Below are positions 25,186 to 32,756 of a DNA stretch of 32,756 nucleotides, piece by piece. A model generated the notes under the pieces. That model saw nothing but the letters and a program-made list of their open reading frames with translations. It ran no database searches and was not told the DNA's origin. The stretch is from an uncultured Collinsella sp. (GTDB lineage: Bacteria > Actinomycetota > Coriobacteriia > Coriobacteriales > Coriobacteriaceae). A program made the position numbers and the translations under genes. The stretch is from contig UQNB01000014.1 in assembly GCA_900542235.1 (NCBI GenBank), forward strand, positions 1 through 32,756. The letters run 5' to 3'. The number at the start of each line of letters is the position of its first letter. Position 1 is the first letter of the stretch.

Positions 25186-26547
25186 CTACAGAATAAATCG
25201 AAGGATGTCGGAACGAAGCATATAGACAAACAGCAGCGCAAAGAGCGCGATGCCCACATAGCTCACAATCGTCTGGACCTTGAGCGGAAGCTCGCGTCCC
25301 GCAATCTTTTGAATGATCTCAATTAGCAGCTTGCCGCCGTCGAGCGGCGGGATAGGCAGCAAGTTCATAAAGCCCAGTGAGAACGAAATGAGCGCGGCAA
25401 ACGACAAGAACGTGATGGGACCGGCAGCAGCTGCCTGCGAAGACATGACGCTAATACCCACGATCGAAGAGGACTGATCGAGGATCTCCATCGTATGCTG
25501 CGGCTGGAGCAGGCGCATCACGCCCTCCGCTGTCTGCGCAACATACGAAAAGGAGAGGCGCGCCGAGGTGATTGGGTCCAAACGGACCACCTGCGTAGAG
25601 GCATAAACGCCCAGACGTTCGCCCTCTTTGAGTGCGACCGAGGTCGAGCACTGCTTGCCATCGCGCTCATACTCAATAGCGATATCGTCCTTACCGGCGG
25701 CCTTGCCGATGGCATCGTAGACGTCCATCCAAGTGGAACATGAGACGCCGTCGACCGAAAGGATCGCATCACCGGACTCGATACCCGCCTTGGCGGCAAT
25801 AGACCCATCGTCAACCTGACCGATCACGTTGGTATCGATCGGCACGGTGACACCCGCAATGGAATAGATGCTCATAAGCAGTAAAAAGCCCGTCAGAATA
25901 TTGACGAGAATGCCCGCGAGCAGCATAGAGGCACGCTTGAGAAAGCCCTGGCCAAGATAGGTGTGCGAACGTTCTTGCGCAAGGAACTCGGCCTCGCCGC
26001 ACGGCAGCTCCCACACATCGCCCTCGGCAGTTGAATGTTCGCGATCGAAACGGCGGCCGTCAAAGGTGGTATAGCCCGCCGCGTCTCGCGGCAGCGTCTG
26101 ATACTTGGTGGGATAGTAGCTCGGCGAGGGTTTCTCCCCTTCCTCATACCAGGGCGCGATGGAGCCCCAACCCAAGAGCAAGGCGCATGCCTCGAGCACA
26201 TCCTCCTCGGAAAGCTCGAGCTCGACAGCAAGGTCGGCCACGGTCACGCGACCATGACGGTAGATAGCCGCGAGCACGCGATCGGCGCACGAGACATCGG
26301 TCGGATCCATACCGCAGATGGCAGCGTAGCCACCCAGCAGCAGCGGGGTCACGCCAAACTTGGTTCCAATGCGACGCGACGTGTAATGGATGTCAAAGCG
26401 GCACGGCAGGCCCAAAAAGAACTCGGTCACACGGACGCCGCAGGCACGCGCCGCCAAAAAGTGGCCGCCCTCGTGCAAAAACACGAGGACGGAAAGCATC
26501 AGCAGGCCCCAAAAGACCGATGAAAGAACGCTCAGAACAGTATCCAT
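25186..26547 (-). CDS. rseP: RseP/RasP-type site-2 zinc metalloprotease with an unusual cytoplasmic insertion
   Basis: A 453-aa intramembrane protease. HEGGH at 25-29 in the first helix gives two zinc ligands and the catalytic Glu, and LLPIPPLDGGK near 396-406 gives the third ligand. The second helix region has AGILVN (211-216), where homologues have GPxxN. A PDZ domain spans about 240-310 (VDDGSIAAKAGIESGDAIL). Residues about 81-200 hold an insertion absent from ordinary family members: a winged-helix-like segment (DRVLAAIYRHGRVTVADLAV, then LELSEEDVLEACALLL), followed by a Tyr/Arg-rich linker. The start is ATG at 26547, with only a distant AAGGA; a TTG at 26562 is the alternative. Homologues cleave anti-sigma factors and signal-peptide remnants. 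Confidence 0.92.
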   Translation of the reverse strand: MDTVLSVLSSVFWGLLMLSVLVFLHEGGHFLAARACGVRVTEFFLGLPCRFDIHYTSRRIGTKFGVTPLLLGGYAAICGMDPTDVSCADRVLAAIYRHGRVTVADLAVELELSEEDVLEACALLLGWGSIAPWYEEGEKPSPSYYPTKYQTLPRDAAGYTTFDGRRFDREHSTAEGDVWELPCGEAEFLAQERSHTYLGQGFLKRASMLLAGILVNILTGFLLLMSIYSIAGVTVPIDTNVIGQVDDGSIAAKAGIESGDAILSVDGVSCSTWMDVYDAIGKAAGKDDIAIEYERDGKQCSTSVALKEGERLGVYASTQVVRLDPITSARLSFSYVAQTAEGVMRLLQPQHTMEILDQSSSIVGISVMSSQAAAAGPITFLSFAALISFSLGFMNLLPIPPLDGGKLLIEIIQKIAGRELPLKVQTIVSYVGIALFALLFVYMLRSDILRFIL

Positions 26548-26572
26548 AAAACGAAAAAGCAATCCTTATGGG

Positions 26573-27760
26573 TTAGGAACGGGTTGCGGCGAGCACCTGC
26601 GCAGCTTTTTCACGCGCCCACGCATCGATGTCGCGAAGCTGCTCAAACGAATCGACCGCCTGCATATCGTGGGCATCCATGCAAGATTCCACAATGCGAT
26701 CGATATCAGTAAAGCTGCAGCCATCGTGCAGGAAGGCATCGACGGCGACCTCGTTGGCGGCATTGAGCACGCACGGCATGGTGCCACCCGTCTTGCCGGC
26801 ACGCTCGGCCAGCGCCAGACAGCGGAAGGTATCCATGTCGGCAGCATCAAACGTGAGCTGCCCCAGCTCGCGAAAATCGATACGAGGCGCCGGGGTATCC
26901 CAACGCTCGGGATACGAGAACGCGAACTGAATGGGAATACGCATGTCGGAAGCACCGAGATGCGCCATCACAGAGCCGTCGGCGAACTCGACCATAGAGT
27001 GAATCTTGGACTGACGCTGCACGACCACGTTAATGAAATCGAGGTCGCAGTTGAACAGATGCATGGCCTCAATGCGCTCCAGGCCCTTGTTCATGAGGGT
27101 GGCGGAGTCGATGGTGATCTTGGCACCCATGGCCCACGTGGGATGTGCGAGGGCATCGGCACGCGTCACGCGGTCGAGATCGCCGCGCGTGCGGCCAAAG
27201 AACGGACCGCCCGAGCAGGTGAGCCAAATACAATGAGCCTCGCGTGGGTTCTCCCCCAGATAGCACTGGTAGATGGCGGAGTGCTCAGAGTCGACTGGAA
27301 TTAGCTGGCCCGGTTGTGCCAACGGCATAAGCAAGTCGCCACCGACGACGAGGGACTCCTTGTTGGCAAGGGCAAGACGCTTATTCGAGGTCAAGGCCGC
27401 ATGGCTCGCCTCCAGACCGGCGGCACCCACAATAGCGACGAGCACGCAGTCGACATCGTCGCGACGCGCGAGCTCGCAAACCGCCTGCGCGCCAACGCCG
27501 AGCTTCGTTCCCTCGGGCAACTCCTGCAGCACGGCGTCATCGCCATGAGCGACATCGGCCACGGCAACCGCCGAAACCGAGAACTCGCGGGCAGCGGCAA
27601 CAAGCTCGGAGGTACTGGAGTTAACGGACAGCGCCGTCACCTGCAGTCGATCGGCATGCTGACGGCACACATCGAGCGCCTGGGTGCCGATAGACCCCGT
27701 ACAACCCAAGATGGCAACACGGAGGCGTCCGTCGGGGCCATACGTCGTCTGGAATGACAT
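26573..27760 (-). CDS. dxr: 1-deoxy-D-xylulose 5-phosphate reductoisomerase
   Basis: A 395-aa enzyme for the first committed step of the MEP pathway. It rearranges and reduces DXP with NADPH. The NADPH site is GCTGSIG at 19-25. LANKESLVVGGD and VDSEHSAIYQC carry the metal and substrate residues, and MGAKITIDSATLMNKGLE is the conserved active-site block. Length is typical. The start is ATG at 27760, sharing one base with the cdsA stop (TAATG), with GGAGG nine bases upstream. This is the classical cdsA-dxr-rseP-ispG order. Confidence 0.96.
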   Translation of the reverse strand: MSFQTTYGPDGRLRVAILGCTGSIGTQALDVCRQHADRLQVTALSVNSSTSELVAAAREFSVSAVAVADVAHGDDAVLQELPEGTKLGVGAQAVCELARRDDVDCVLVAIVGAAGLEASHAALTSNKRLALANKESLVVGGDLLMPLAQPGQLIPVDSEHSAIYQCYLGENPREAHCIWLTCSGGPFFGRTRGDLDRVTRADALAHPTWAMGAKITIDSATLMNKGLERIEAMHLFNCDLDFINVVVQRQSKIHSMVEFADGSVMAHLGASDMRIPIQFAFSYPERWDTPAPRIDFRELGQLTFDAADMDTFRCLALAERAGKTGGTMPCVLNAANEVAVDAFLHDGCSFTDIDRIVESCMDAHDMQAVDSFEQLRDIDAWAREKAAQVLAATRS

Positions 27761-28674
27761 TACAGCACGCCTCCGATCATCAGCATCAGCTGCGCGGTGA
27801 TGCAGCCGAAGATAAGCGAATCGCTACGATCGAGCATGCCGCCGTGGCCCGGGATAAGGTTACCGGAATCCTTGACTCCCACACCGCGCTTGATGCGCGA
27901 CTCGATAAGGTCGCCGATAACGCCCAGAATGGACACGACCACGCCGCACAGCAGCGCATAGGGCAGGCTGAGCTTGTAGAAATGCGTCGCCCACAGGATG
28001 AGCCAAATCAAAACCGAGCCCAAGATGCCGCCAACAAACCCCTCCCAGCTCTTTTTGGGAGAGATCTTGGGAACCATCTTGTGCTTGCCAATACGGCTGC
28101 CCACGATGTAGGCAAACGAATCGGAGACCCAAAGGGACGCGCAAACGCCCACCGAAAGCAGGGCGCCGGCAAAACCGGGCACGGCATCGCGCAGCAACAC
28201 GATAGCCGACAGCATAAAGCCAGTGTAGATGGGACCCATGAGCGTCACGGCCACATCAGAGATACGGGTACGCGGCGACCAGACATACCAAATGCCCACA
28301 GCGAGCATCAGGGCAAAAAGCAGGGCATTCAGCAACATCGAATCGCCCAACGCCGAAAGCGGAAAGAGTACGGCGGCAGCGATACCCATGCGCTCGTTAG
28401 CCATCTTGCCATCGAGCCTCGTCATACGGAAAAACTCATAGCAGCACAGACCGCTCATGACAGAAACAAAGATGGCCGTGGGGACGATACCCAAAACCAG
28501 GCACAGGATAAAGACAACGGCGTAGACGATACCGGCGGCGGCGCGGGTGATAAAGCCAGCCAGCCACGAACCGGTGCCGTTCTTTGCTGCAGGCGCTCCC
28601 GCAGCGGCAGCTTTGCGCGCAGGCGCCGCGGAAACTGGCGTCTTGGGAGCAGATGCCTTGGGACGATCGGACAC
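27760..28674 (-). CDS. cdsA: Phosphatidate cytidylyltransferase (CDP-diglyceride synthase)
   Basis: A 304-aa integral membrane enzyme making CDP-diacylglycerol, the precursor of acidic phospholipids. The N-terminal 35 residues are an Ala/Pro/Lys-rich cytoplasmic tail (KTPVSAAPARKAAAAGAPAA). About seven or eight hydrophobic helices follow. The family signature near the C-terminus includes GDLIESRIKRGVGVKDSG and PGHGGMLDRSDS. The start is GTG at 28674 with GAGGAGG eight bases upstream, two bases after the uppS stop. Confidence 0.95.
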   Translation of the reverse strand: MSDRPKASAPKTPVSAAPARKAAAAGAPAAKNGTGSWLAGFITRAAAGIVYAVVFILCLVLGIVPTAIFVSVMSGLCCYEFFRMTRLDGKMANERMGIAAAVLFPLSALGDSMLLNALLFALMLAVGIWYVWSPRTRISDVAVTLMGPIYTGFMLSAIVLLRDAVPGFAGALLSVGVCASLWVSDSFAYIVGSRIGKHKMVPKISPKKSWEGFVGGILGSVLIWLILWATHFYKLSLPYALLCGVVVSILGVIGDLIESRIKRGVGVKDSGNLIPGHGGMLDRSDSLIFGCITAQLMLMIGGVL

Positions 28675-28676
28675 GA

Positions 28677-29471
28677 TTAAGCCTCCTCGGTCTTGCTCAG
28701 TCCACCAAACCTACGGTCACGGCCCTGATAGGCCAAAATGGCGTCGACAAGGCCCCAACGATCAAAGTCTGGCCAATAGGTATTGGTGACGTAGAACTCG
28801 GAATAAGCCACCTGCCACAGCAGATAGTTCGAAAGACGCAGCTCACCAGAGGTGCGAATCACAAGCTCAGGATCGGGAAGACCGGCGGTATAGAGGTGGG
28901 AAGCCACCATGTCGTCATCAATCGCGGCAGGATCGATCTTACCGGCGGCAGCGTCGAATGCGATCTGACGGACAGCGCGGGTAATCTCGGCACGCGCGCC
29001 GTAGTTGACGGCAAGCGCCAGCGTCATACCGGTGTGATTGGCGCACTCGGCTAGACCGCGTTCAAAAACGTCGCGAGTCTTCTTGGGCAGCGCTGAAATA
29101 TCACCCAAAAAGACAACACGCACGTTTTCGCGCTTCAGAAGCGGCAGCTCGTCGATAAACGTCTTGGCAAACAGATGCATCAAGACGTTGACCTCATGCT
29201 GCGGGCGGTTCCAGTTTTCGGTAGAAAACGCATAGGCAGAAAGCACGTCGACGCCCAGACGCACGCAGGCAGTAATGATCTCGCGAAGGGAGACGATACC
29301 CGCCTTGTGGCCCTCAGTGCGTGCAAGACCGCGCGACGTGGCCCAACGACCGTTGCCGTCCATGATGCACGAGATATGGTGCGGAATGTTATTGAGGTCA
29401 AGGTCGGAAAAACCGACGCCCGCAGGGGCGTCGGCAAAGTACTCGACCAGTTTATGCTCGTCGTATTGCAC
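28677..29471 (-). CDS. uppS: Undecaprenyl diphosphate synthase (cis-prenyltransferase)
   Basis: A 264-aa enzyme that extends farnesyl diphosphate to the C55 lipid carrier for peptidoglycan. IMDGNGRWA includes catalytic Asp38. YAFSTENWNRP and the C-terminal RTSGELRLSNYLLWQ with AYSEFY bind isopentenyl diphosphate and metal. The first 28 residues extend beyond the shortest homologues. The start is GTG at 29471 with GGAG seven bases upstream, one base after the frr stop. Its substrate comes from the pathway that includes the dxr and ispG products in the same operon. Confidence 0.95.
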   Translation of the reverse strand: MQYDEHKLVEYFADAPAGVGFSDLDLNNIPHHISCIMDGNGRWATSRGLARTEGHKAGIVSLREIITACVRLGVDVLSAYAFSTENWNRPQHEVNVLMHLFAKTFIDELPLLKRENVRVVFLGDISALPKKTRDVFERGLAECANHTGMTLALAVNYGARAEITRAVRQIAFDAAAGKIDPAAIDDDMVASHLYTAGLPDPELVIRTSGELRLSNYLLWQVAYSEFYVTNTYWPDFDRWGLVDAILAYQGRDRRFGGLSKTEEA

Positions 29472-29472
29472 C

Positions 29473-30009
29473 TTAGATCTCCATGACCTCGGCTTCTTTT
29501 TCCTTCAGAAGCTCCTCAACCTTGGCGACATACTCATCGGTGTGCTTCTGGACCTTGGCCTGTTCGCGACGGACATCGTCCTCGGTGAGCTCCTCATCGC
29601 GCTCGAGCTTGTTGTTGAAGTCGCGACGGATGTTACGGATAGACACCTTGGCCTGCTCGGCGTACTCGCGGCACTCCTTGACGAGCTCGCGACGGCGCTC
29701 CTCGGTGGGAGCCGGGAACGGCAGACGAACGACGGTGCCATCGGAGTTGGGGGTAATACCCAGATCGGAGGCGCCGATGGCCTTTACGATGGCGTTGATA
29801 AGCGCCTTGTCCCACGGTTCGATGAGCAGCATGTGGGCCTCGGGGGTCTTGACGGCGGCAACCTGCGTGACCGGCGTGGGAACACCGTAATAATCGACGG
29901 TGATGTCGGACAGAATGTTGGCGTTGGCGCGGCCGGTACGGACCTTAGAGAAATTATGCTTGAGGGACTCGAGCGACTTGTCCATATGGGCGGTGATGTT
30001 CTCTGCCAT
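29473..30009 (-). CDS. frr: Ribosome recycling factor
   Basis: A 178-aa protein that, with EF-G, splits the post-termination ribosome. KVRTGRAN at 22-29 is the conserved head of the long helix of domain I. YYGVPTPVTQVA, LLIEPWDKA and IRNIRRDFNNKLE are standard, and the C-terminus is a charged helix (EKEAEVMEI). It is a few residues shorter than E. coli RRF (185 aa). The start is ATG at 30009, two bases after the pyrH stop. Confidence 0.96.
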   Translation of the reverse strand: MAENITAHMDKSLESLKHNFSKVRTGRANANILSDITVDYYGVPTPVTQVAAVKTPEAHMLLIEPWDKALINAIVKAIGASDLGITPNSDGTVVRLPFPAPTEERRRELVKECREYAEQAKVSIRNIRRDFNNKLERDEELTEDDVRREQAKVQKHTDEYVAKVEELLKEKEAEVMEI

Positions 30010-30011
30010 GC

Positions 30012-30734
30012 TTAATCCTCCTGATAGACGAGCGTGCCGACGGGCTCACCCGCGAGCGCGCGCTTGACGGTGTCCTCGCCATCGATGTTGAGGACCAAAA
30101 TCGGCATACGGTTATCCTGGCACAGAGCCGTAGCCGTGGAATCCATAACCTGCAGGCCGCGGACGAGCACCTCATGGTAGGTGATCTTGTCAAAGCGGAC
30201 AGCGTCGGCGCACTTGACGGGATCCTTGTCATAGATGCCGTCGACCTTGGTGGCCTTGATCAGAATCTCGGCACCGATCTCGCAGGCGCGAAGGGCCGCA
30301 GCGGTGTCGGTCGTAAAGTACGGATTGCCCGAGCCGGCAGCAAAGATAACAACGTTGCCCTTGGACAGATGGTTGATAGCGCGACGGCGAATATAGGGCT
30401 CGCAGATCTCGTTCATCTGGATAGCGCTCATCACGCGGCAGGGAACATCGTTGTGCTCGAAGGCATCCTGCAGGGCGAGCGCGTTCATAACGGTCGCGAG
30501 CATGCCCATGTAGTCGGCCTGAGCACGCTCCATGCCACCGGCAGCGCCGGCCATGCCGCGGAAAATATTGCCGCCGCCGACAACGACGCCGACCTCATGG
30601 CCAACGGCGAGCAGCTCCTTGACCTGTTTGGCAAGATGGTCGGTAACCTTGGGGTCGATGCCGTAGTGGCCGTCGCCCATCAGTGCTTCGCCGGAAAGCT
30701 TAAGAAGCACGCGTTTATATCGGATGTCGGACAA
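30012..30734 (-). CDS. pyrH: UMP kinase
   Basis: A 240-aa amino-acid-kinase-fold enzyme phosphorylating UMP to UDP. LKLSGEALMG (11-20) and GGGNIFRG (53-60) line the active site, and TDTAAALRACEIGAEILIKA with VDGIYDKDP is typical. The start is TTG at 30734, chosen because AAAGGAGG lies six bases upstream and no ATG fits. First gene of its transcription unit, downstream of the tsf terminator. It takes over from the pyr operon product UMP. Confidence 0.96.
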   Translation of the reverse strand: MSDIRYKRVLLKLSGEALMGDGHYGIDPKVTDHLAKQVKELLAVGHEVGVVVGGGNIFRGMAGAAGGMERAQADYMGMLATVMNALALQDAFEHNDVPCRVMSAIQMNEICEPYIRRRAINHLSKGNVVIFAAGSGNPYFTTDTAAALRACEIGAEILIKATKVDGIYDKDPVKCADAVRFDKITYHEVLVRGLQVMDSTATALCQDNRMPILVLNIDGEDTVKRALAGEPVGTLVYQED

Positions 30735-30764
30735 AGCGATCCTCCTTTAGATTGAACTCTCAAC

Positions 30765-30791
30765 ATTCTATCAAAGGCTCTAAGAAGAGCC
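30765..30791 (-). promoter_or_regulatory. Candidate pyrH operon promoter (TGA-TAGAAT) with palindrome upstream
   Basis: An extended -10 TGATAGAAT (30765-30773) on the minus strand predicts a start near 30758, 24 nt before the pyrH TTG. A perfect 6-bp palindrome GGCTCT/AGAGCC with a four-base spacer (30776-30791) sits just upstream, where a regulator could block polymerase. No -35 is clear. Confidence 0.45.
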
Positions 30792-30794
30792 ATG

Positions 30795-30829
30795 AAAAAG
30801 CAGGCTGTGAGTAAAACCCACAGCCTGCT
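30795..30829 (-). terminator. Rho-independent terminator of rpsB-tsf
   Basis: A 10-bp stem (30800-30809 with 30819-30828) and a nine-base loop are followed on the minus strand by five T residues. It begins 24 nt after the tsf stop and separates rpsB-tsf from pyrH. Confidence 0.9.
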
Positions 30830-30852
30830 CATTACCAGCTACAAGAGCTTAT

Positions 30853-31722
30853 TTACTCGCCACGGACCAGACGGTCAAAGGCAACGACGGTAATGGTGTC
30901 GCCGAGCTCCTTGGAGACCTGCTCAGCGTACTTCTTGATGGTGAGGGAGCTGTCCTTGATGAACTCCTGCTCGGTGAGCACGGACTGCTTGTAGAACTTC
31001 TCCAGACGGCCGACAGCCATCTTCTCCTGGATAGCCTCGGGCTTGCCGGACTCGGCAGCCTGAGCCATGTAGATCTGCTTCTCGTGCTCGACGGTCTCGG
31101 CCGGAACCTGATCGCGGGTGGCGCAGATCGGGGCGACGGCGGCAACCTGAAGGGCAACGTCGTGGGCGAAGGTCTTGAAGGACTCAGCCTGAGCGGTCTC
31201 GGCCTTCTCGAAGGCAAACTCGACGAGGACGCCGATCTTACCACCCATGTGGATGTAAGAAGCGAGCGCGCCGTTCTCGGCCTTGCGGGCGGCGAAACGG
31301 GAGATCTTCATGTTCTCGCCCATGATGTGAATCATCTCGGTGAGCTCGGAGGAAACGGTCTCCTCGCCCATCGGCTTCTCGAGCAGAGCGTCAACGTCAG
31401 CAGGCTCGGTGGTAGCGACAACCTCAGCGACCTTGGAAGCAAAGCCGGTGAACTTGGCGTTGGAGCCAACGAAGTCGGTCTCGCAGGAGAGCTCGAGCAG
31501 AGCGCCGGTCTTGCCATCCTCGGAGACGAACGCGGCGACAGCGCCCTCGTTGGTCTCACGGCCAGCCTTCTTGGCAGCCTTGGCAAGGCCGTTCTTGCGC
31601 AGAACGTCGACAGCGGCGTCCATGTCGCCGTCAGCCTCGACGAGAGCCTTCTTGCACTCCATCATCGGGGAGTCGGTCATCTCGCGGAGCTGCTTGACCA
31701 TAGCGGCGGTAATCTGGGCCAT
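30853..31722 (-). CDS. tsf: Elongation factor Ts
   Basis: A 289-aa nucleotide exchange factor that reloads EF-Tu with GTP. The N-terminal UBA-like domain (AAMVKQLREMTDSPMMECKK, next ALVEADGDMDAAVD) is followed by the TDFV motif at 82-85, which inserts into EF-Tu. The C-terminal half carries the coiled-coil and dimerisation region. The start is ATG at 31722 with AAGGAA eight bases upstream; an in-frame codon at 31737 has no site. It is 45 nt downstream of rpsB with no terminator between, so the two are cotranscribed. Confidence 0.96.
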   Translation of the reverse strand: MAQITAAMVKQLREMTDSPMMECKKALVEADGDMDAAVDVLRKNGLAKAAKKAGRETNEGAVAAFVSEDGKTGALLELSCETDFVGSNAKFTGFASKVAEVVATTEPADVDALLEKPMGEETVSSELTEMIHIMGENMKISRFAARKAENGALASYIHMGGKIGVLVEFAFEKAETAQAESFKTFAHDVALQVAAVAPICATRDQVPAETVEHEKQIYMAQAAESGKPEAIQEKMAVGRLEKFYKQSVLTEQEFIKDSSLTIKKYAEQVSKELGDTITVVAFDRLVRGE

Positions 31723-31767
31723 TGTGGTTCCTTTCAAAGAGATGAAAAAGAATTAACTAAGACTGAT

Positions 31768-32496
31768 TTACTCGGCCTTGGGCTCAGCGGCCATCTCGGC
31801 CTCGGAGACCTGCTCCTTGCCGGAGCCAGCGAGGCAGGCGTCAGCCATGAGCTCGCACATAAGGGTGACAGCGGAGATAGCGTCATCGTTGCAGGGGATG
31901 CCGTACTCGACCTCGTCGGGATCGGAGTTGGTGTCGATCAGGGCGACGACGGGGATGTTCAGGCGCTGGGCCTCCTTGATGGCGTTCTCCTCGCGCTTGG
32001 TGTCGATGACGAAGAGAGCCTGGGGCAGACCCTTCATGTCGCGGGCGCCACCGAGGTTGGTCTGGAGCTTGGTGAGCTCCTTGCCGAGCACAGTCTGCTC
32101 CTTCTTGGGGAGCACTGCCATGCGGCCGTCCTCGACCATGGCCTCGAGCTCCTCCATGCGGTTGATGCGAGAGCGGATGGTGACGAAGTTGGTCAGCATG
32201 CCGCCGAGCCAACGCTGGTTGATGTAGGGCATGTTGGCGCGCTCAGCAGCGTTCTTGACGGCCTCCTGAGCCTGCTTCTTGGTGCCGACGAACAGCACGT
32301 TGCCACCCTTGGCGACGTTCTTGACGAAGGTGTAGGCCTGGTCGGCGTCGAGGATGGTCTGCTTGAGGTCGAGGATGTAGATGCCGTTGCGCTCACCGAA
32401 GATGAACGGCTTCATCTTGGGGTTCCAGCGACGGGTCTGGTGGCCGAAGTGGCAGCCGGCCTCGAGCAGGGTGCGGATATTAATCTTGGTAGCCAT
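31768..32496 (-). CDS. rpsB: 30S ribosomal protein S2
   Basis: A 242-aa ribosomal protein added late to the small subunit. LLEAGCHFGHQTRRWNPKMK, RNGIYILDLKQT and NQRWLGGMLTNF are hallmark segments, and ALFVIDTKREENAIKEA with VALIDTNSDP follows. The C-terminus is an acidic/Ala tail, as in other S2 proteins. The start is ATG at 32496 with AGGAGG seven bases upstream. A leader of about 135 nt precedes it, with a good promoter. S2 represses rpsB-tsf in E. coli through its leader; the same here is only inference. Confidence 0.97.
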   Translation of the reverse strand: MATKINIRTLLEAGCHFGHQTRRWNPKMKPFIFGERNGIYILDLKQTILDADQAYTFVKNVAKGGNVLFVGTKKQAQEAVKNAAERANMPYINQRWLGGMLTNFVTIRSRINRMEELEAMVEDGRMAVLPKKEQTVLGKELTKLQTNLGGARDMKGLPQALFVIDTKREENAIKEAQRLNIPVVALIDTNSDPDEVEYGIPCNDDAISAVTLMCELMADACLAGSGKEQVSEAEMAAEPKAE

Positions 32497-32630
32497 GTTA
32501 AACCTCCTGTGGTTTGCCTCCGCGCGGGGTCATCCTCCAAAACCAACCCGGACATGTGCTACCAAAGCCCGGGCACCACGGTATGAAGTAGCCGCGCGTG
32601 CGTGATAAAAACCTGTTGCCGTGAAGCAAC
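32497..32630 (-). promoter_or_regulatory. Structured rpsB 5' leader
   Basis: A leader of about 134 nt on the minus strand. It has a GTTGC/GCAAC hairpin near its 5' end. A long-range CGCGCGG (32598-32592) can pair with CCGCGCG (32527-32521), enclosing CCCGG/CCGGG pairing near 32544-32576. The outer helix ends about 25 bases before the rpsB start, close to the ribosome binding site. No known riboswitch class is recognised; autogenous control by S2 is a possibility. Confidence 0.45.
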
Positions 32631-32637
32631 CCGATGA

Positions 32638-32666
32638 ATGATAGCAGGAATGCATCTTCCTGCCAA
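32638..32666 (-). promoter_or_regulatory. rpsB promoter, TTGGCA-N17-TATCAT with extended -10
   Basis: On the minus strand TTGGCA (32661-32666) and TATCAT (32638-32643) are exactly 17 bases apart, with TGC directly before the -10. This is the best-formed promoter on the minus strand in the window. Predicted start is near 32631. Confidence 0.72.
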
Positions 32667-32716
32667 CCCGCAATCAAAACCACACACCTGAGTGCGGCGC
32701 GCCTTGATTAGCAACC

Positions 32717-32756
32717 TCATCCGAACACTTCCCATATTCATCCGAACATGTACGGA
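32717..32756. repeat. Direct repeat TCATCCGAACA with 21-bp period at window edge
   Basis: Two identical 11-mers (32717-32727 and 32738-32748) are spaced two helical turns apart. The second runs into a near-palindrome TCCGAACATGTACGGA (32741-32756). They lie about 50-90 bp upstream of the rpsB -35. They may be binding sites for a regulator of rpsB or of a gene beyond the window; further copies may lie past the edge. Confidence 0.4.

Noticed and set aside
32498..32533. An 11-codon upstream frame (MTPRGGKPQEV) ending next to the rpsB start
   Set aside because: The GGAGG before it directly touches the ATG with no spacer, so efficient initiation is unlikely, and its second GGAGG is the real rpsB site.

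Overview
The window is a high-GC bacterial chromosome segment, densely coded and mostly on the minus strand. The actinobacterial-type integration host factor (mihF) next to gmk and rpoZ, a class 1B pyrimidine operon (pyrD with pyrK), the zinc form of L28 and an AdhE fermentation enzyme together suggest an anaerobic Coriobacteriia member. Collinsella is my best guess. That name rests on family knowledge and recall of similar sequences, not on a search.

Layout, left to right. (1) 1-9344, minus strand: comEA-comEC-holA (DNA uptake and replication clamp loading), then rpsT with its own promoter and terminator, then lepA-dusB-hemW-dnaJ (translation factor, tRNA modification, heme chaperone, co-chaperone; dnaJ runs off the window). 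(2) 9558-11968, minus: mihF-gmk-rpoZ-thiI, genes abutting with 0-5 nt gaps. (3) 12208-17531, minus: pyrR-pyrB-pyrC-pyrK-pyrD-pyrF. A leader at 17571-17680 can form a terminator and a competing antiterminator. (4) 17785-18272, plus: rpmB with two candidate promoters and a strong terminator. (5) 18274-18534: remnant of a REP-associated (Y1/RAYT-type) transposase bounded by inverted 27-bp elements. (6) 18565-22264, plus: adhE with two CG-centred operator-like palindromes upstream, then an APH/choline-kinase-like gene. (7) 22287-32756, minus: rpsB-tsf, terminator, then pyrH-frr-uppS-cdsA-dxr-rseP-ispG-proS. This second run joins UMP kinase and ribosome recycling to undecaprenyl and phospholipid precursor synthesis, the MEP isoprenoid pathway (dxr, ispG), a site-2 protease and prolyl-tRNA synthetase.

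The genes are overwhelmingly housekeeping: nucleotide synthesis, translation, isoprenoid and lipid precursors. Accessory content is limited to the transposase remnant and perhaps the kinase. I saw no rRNA, recognisable tRNA, CRISPR array, prophage or defence system. The points most worth a second look are regulatory or domain-level. They are the pyr leader switch, a winged-helix-like insertion in the RseP-type protease, twin operator-like sites before adhE, a structured element between pyrF and mihF, an inverted repeat over the mihF promoter, and a possibly leaderless lepA. Several promoters share an extended -10 of the form TGC-TATnnT.
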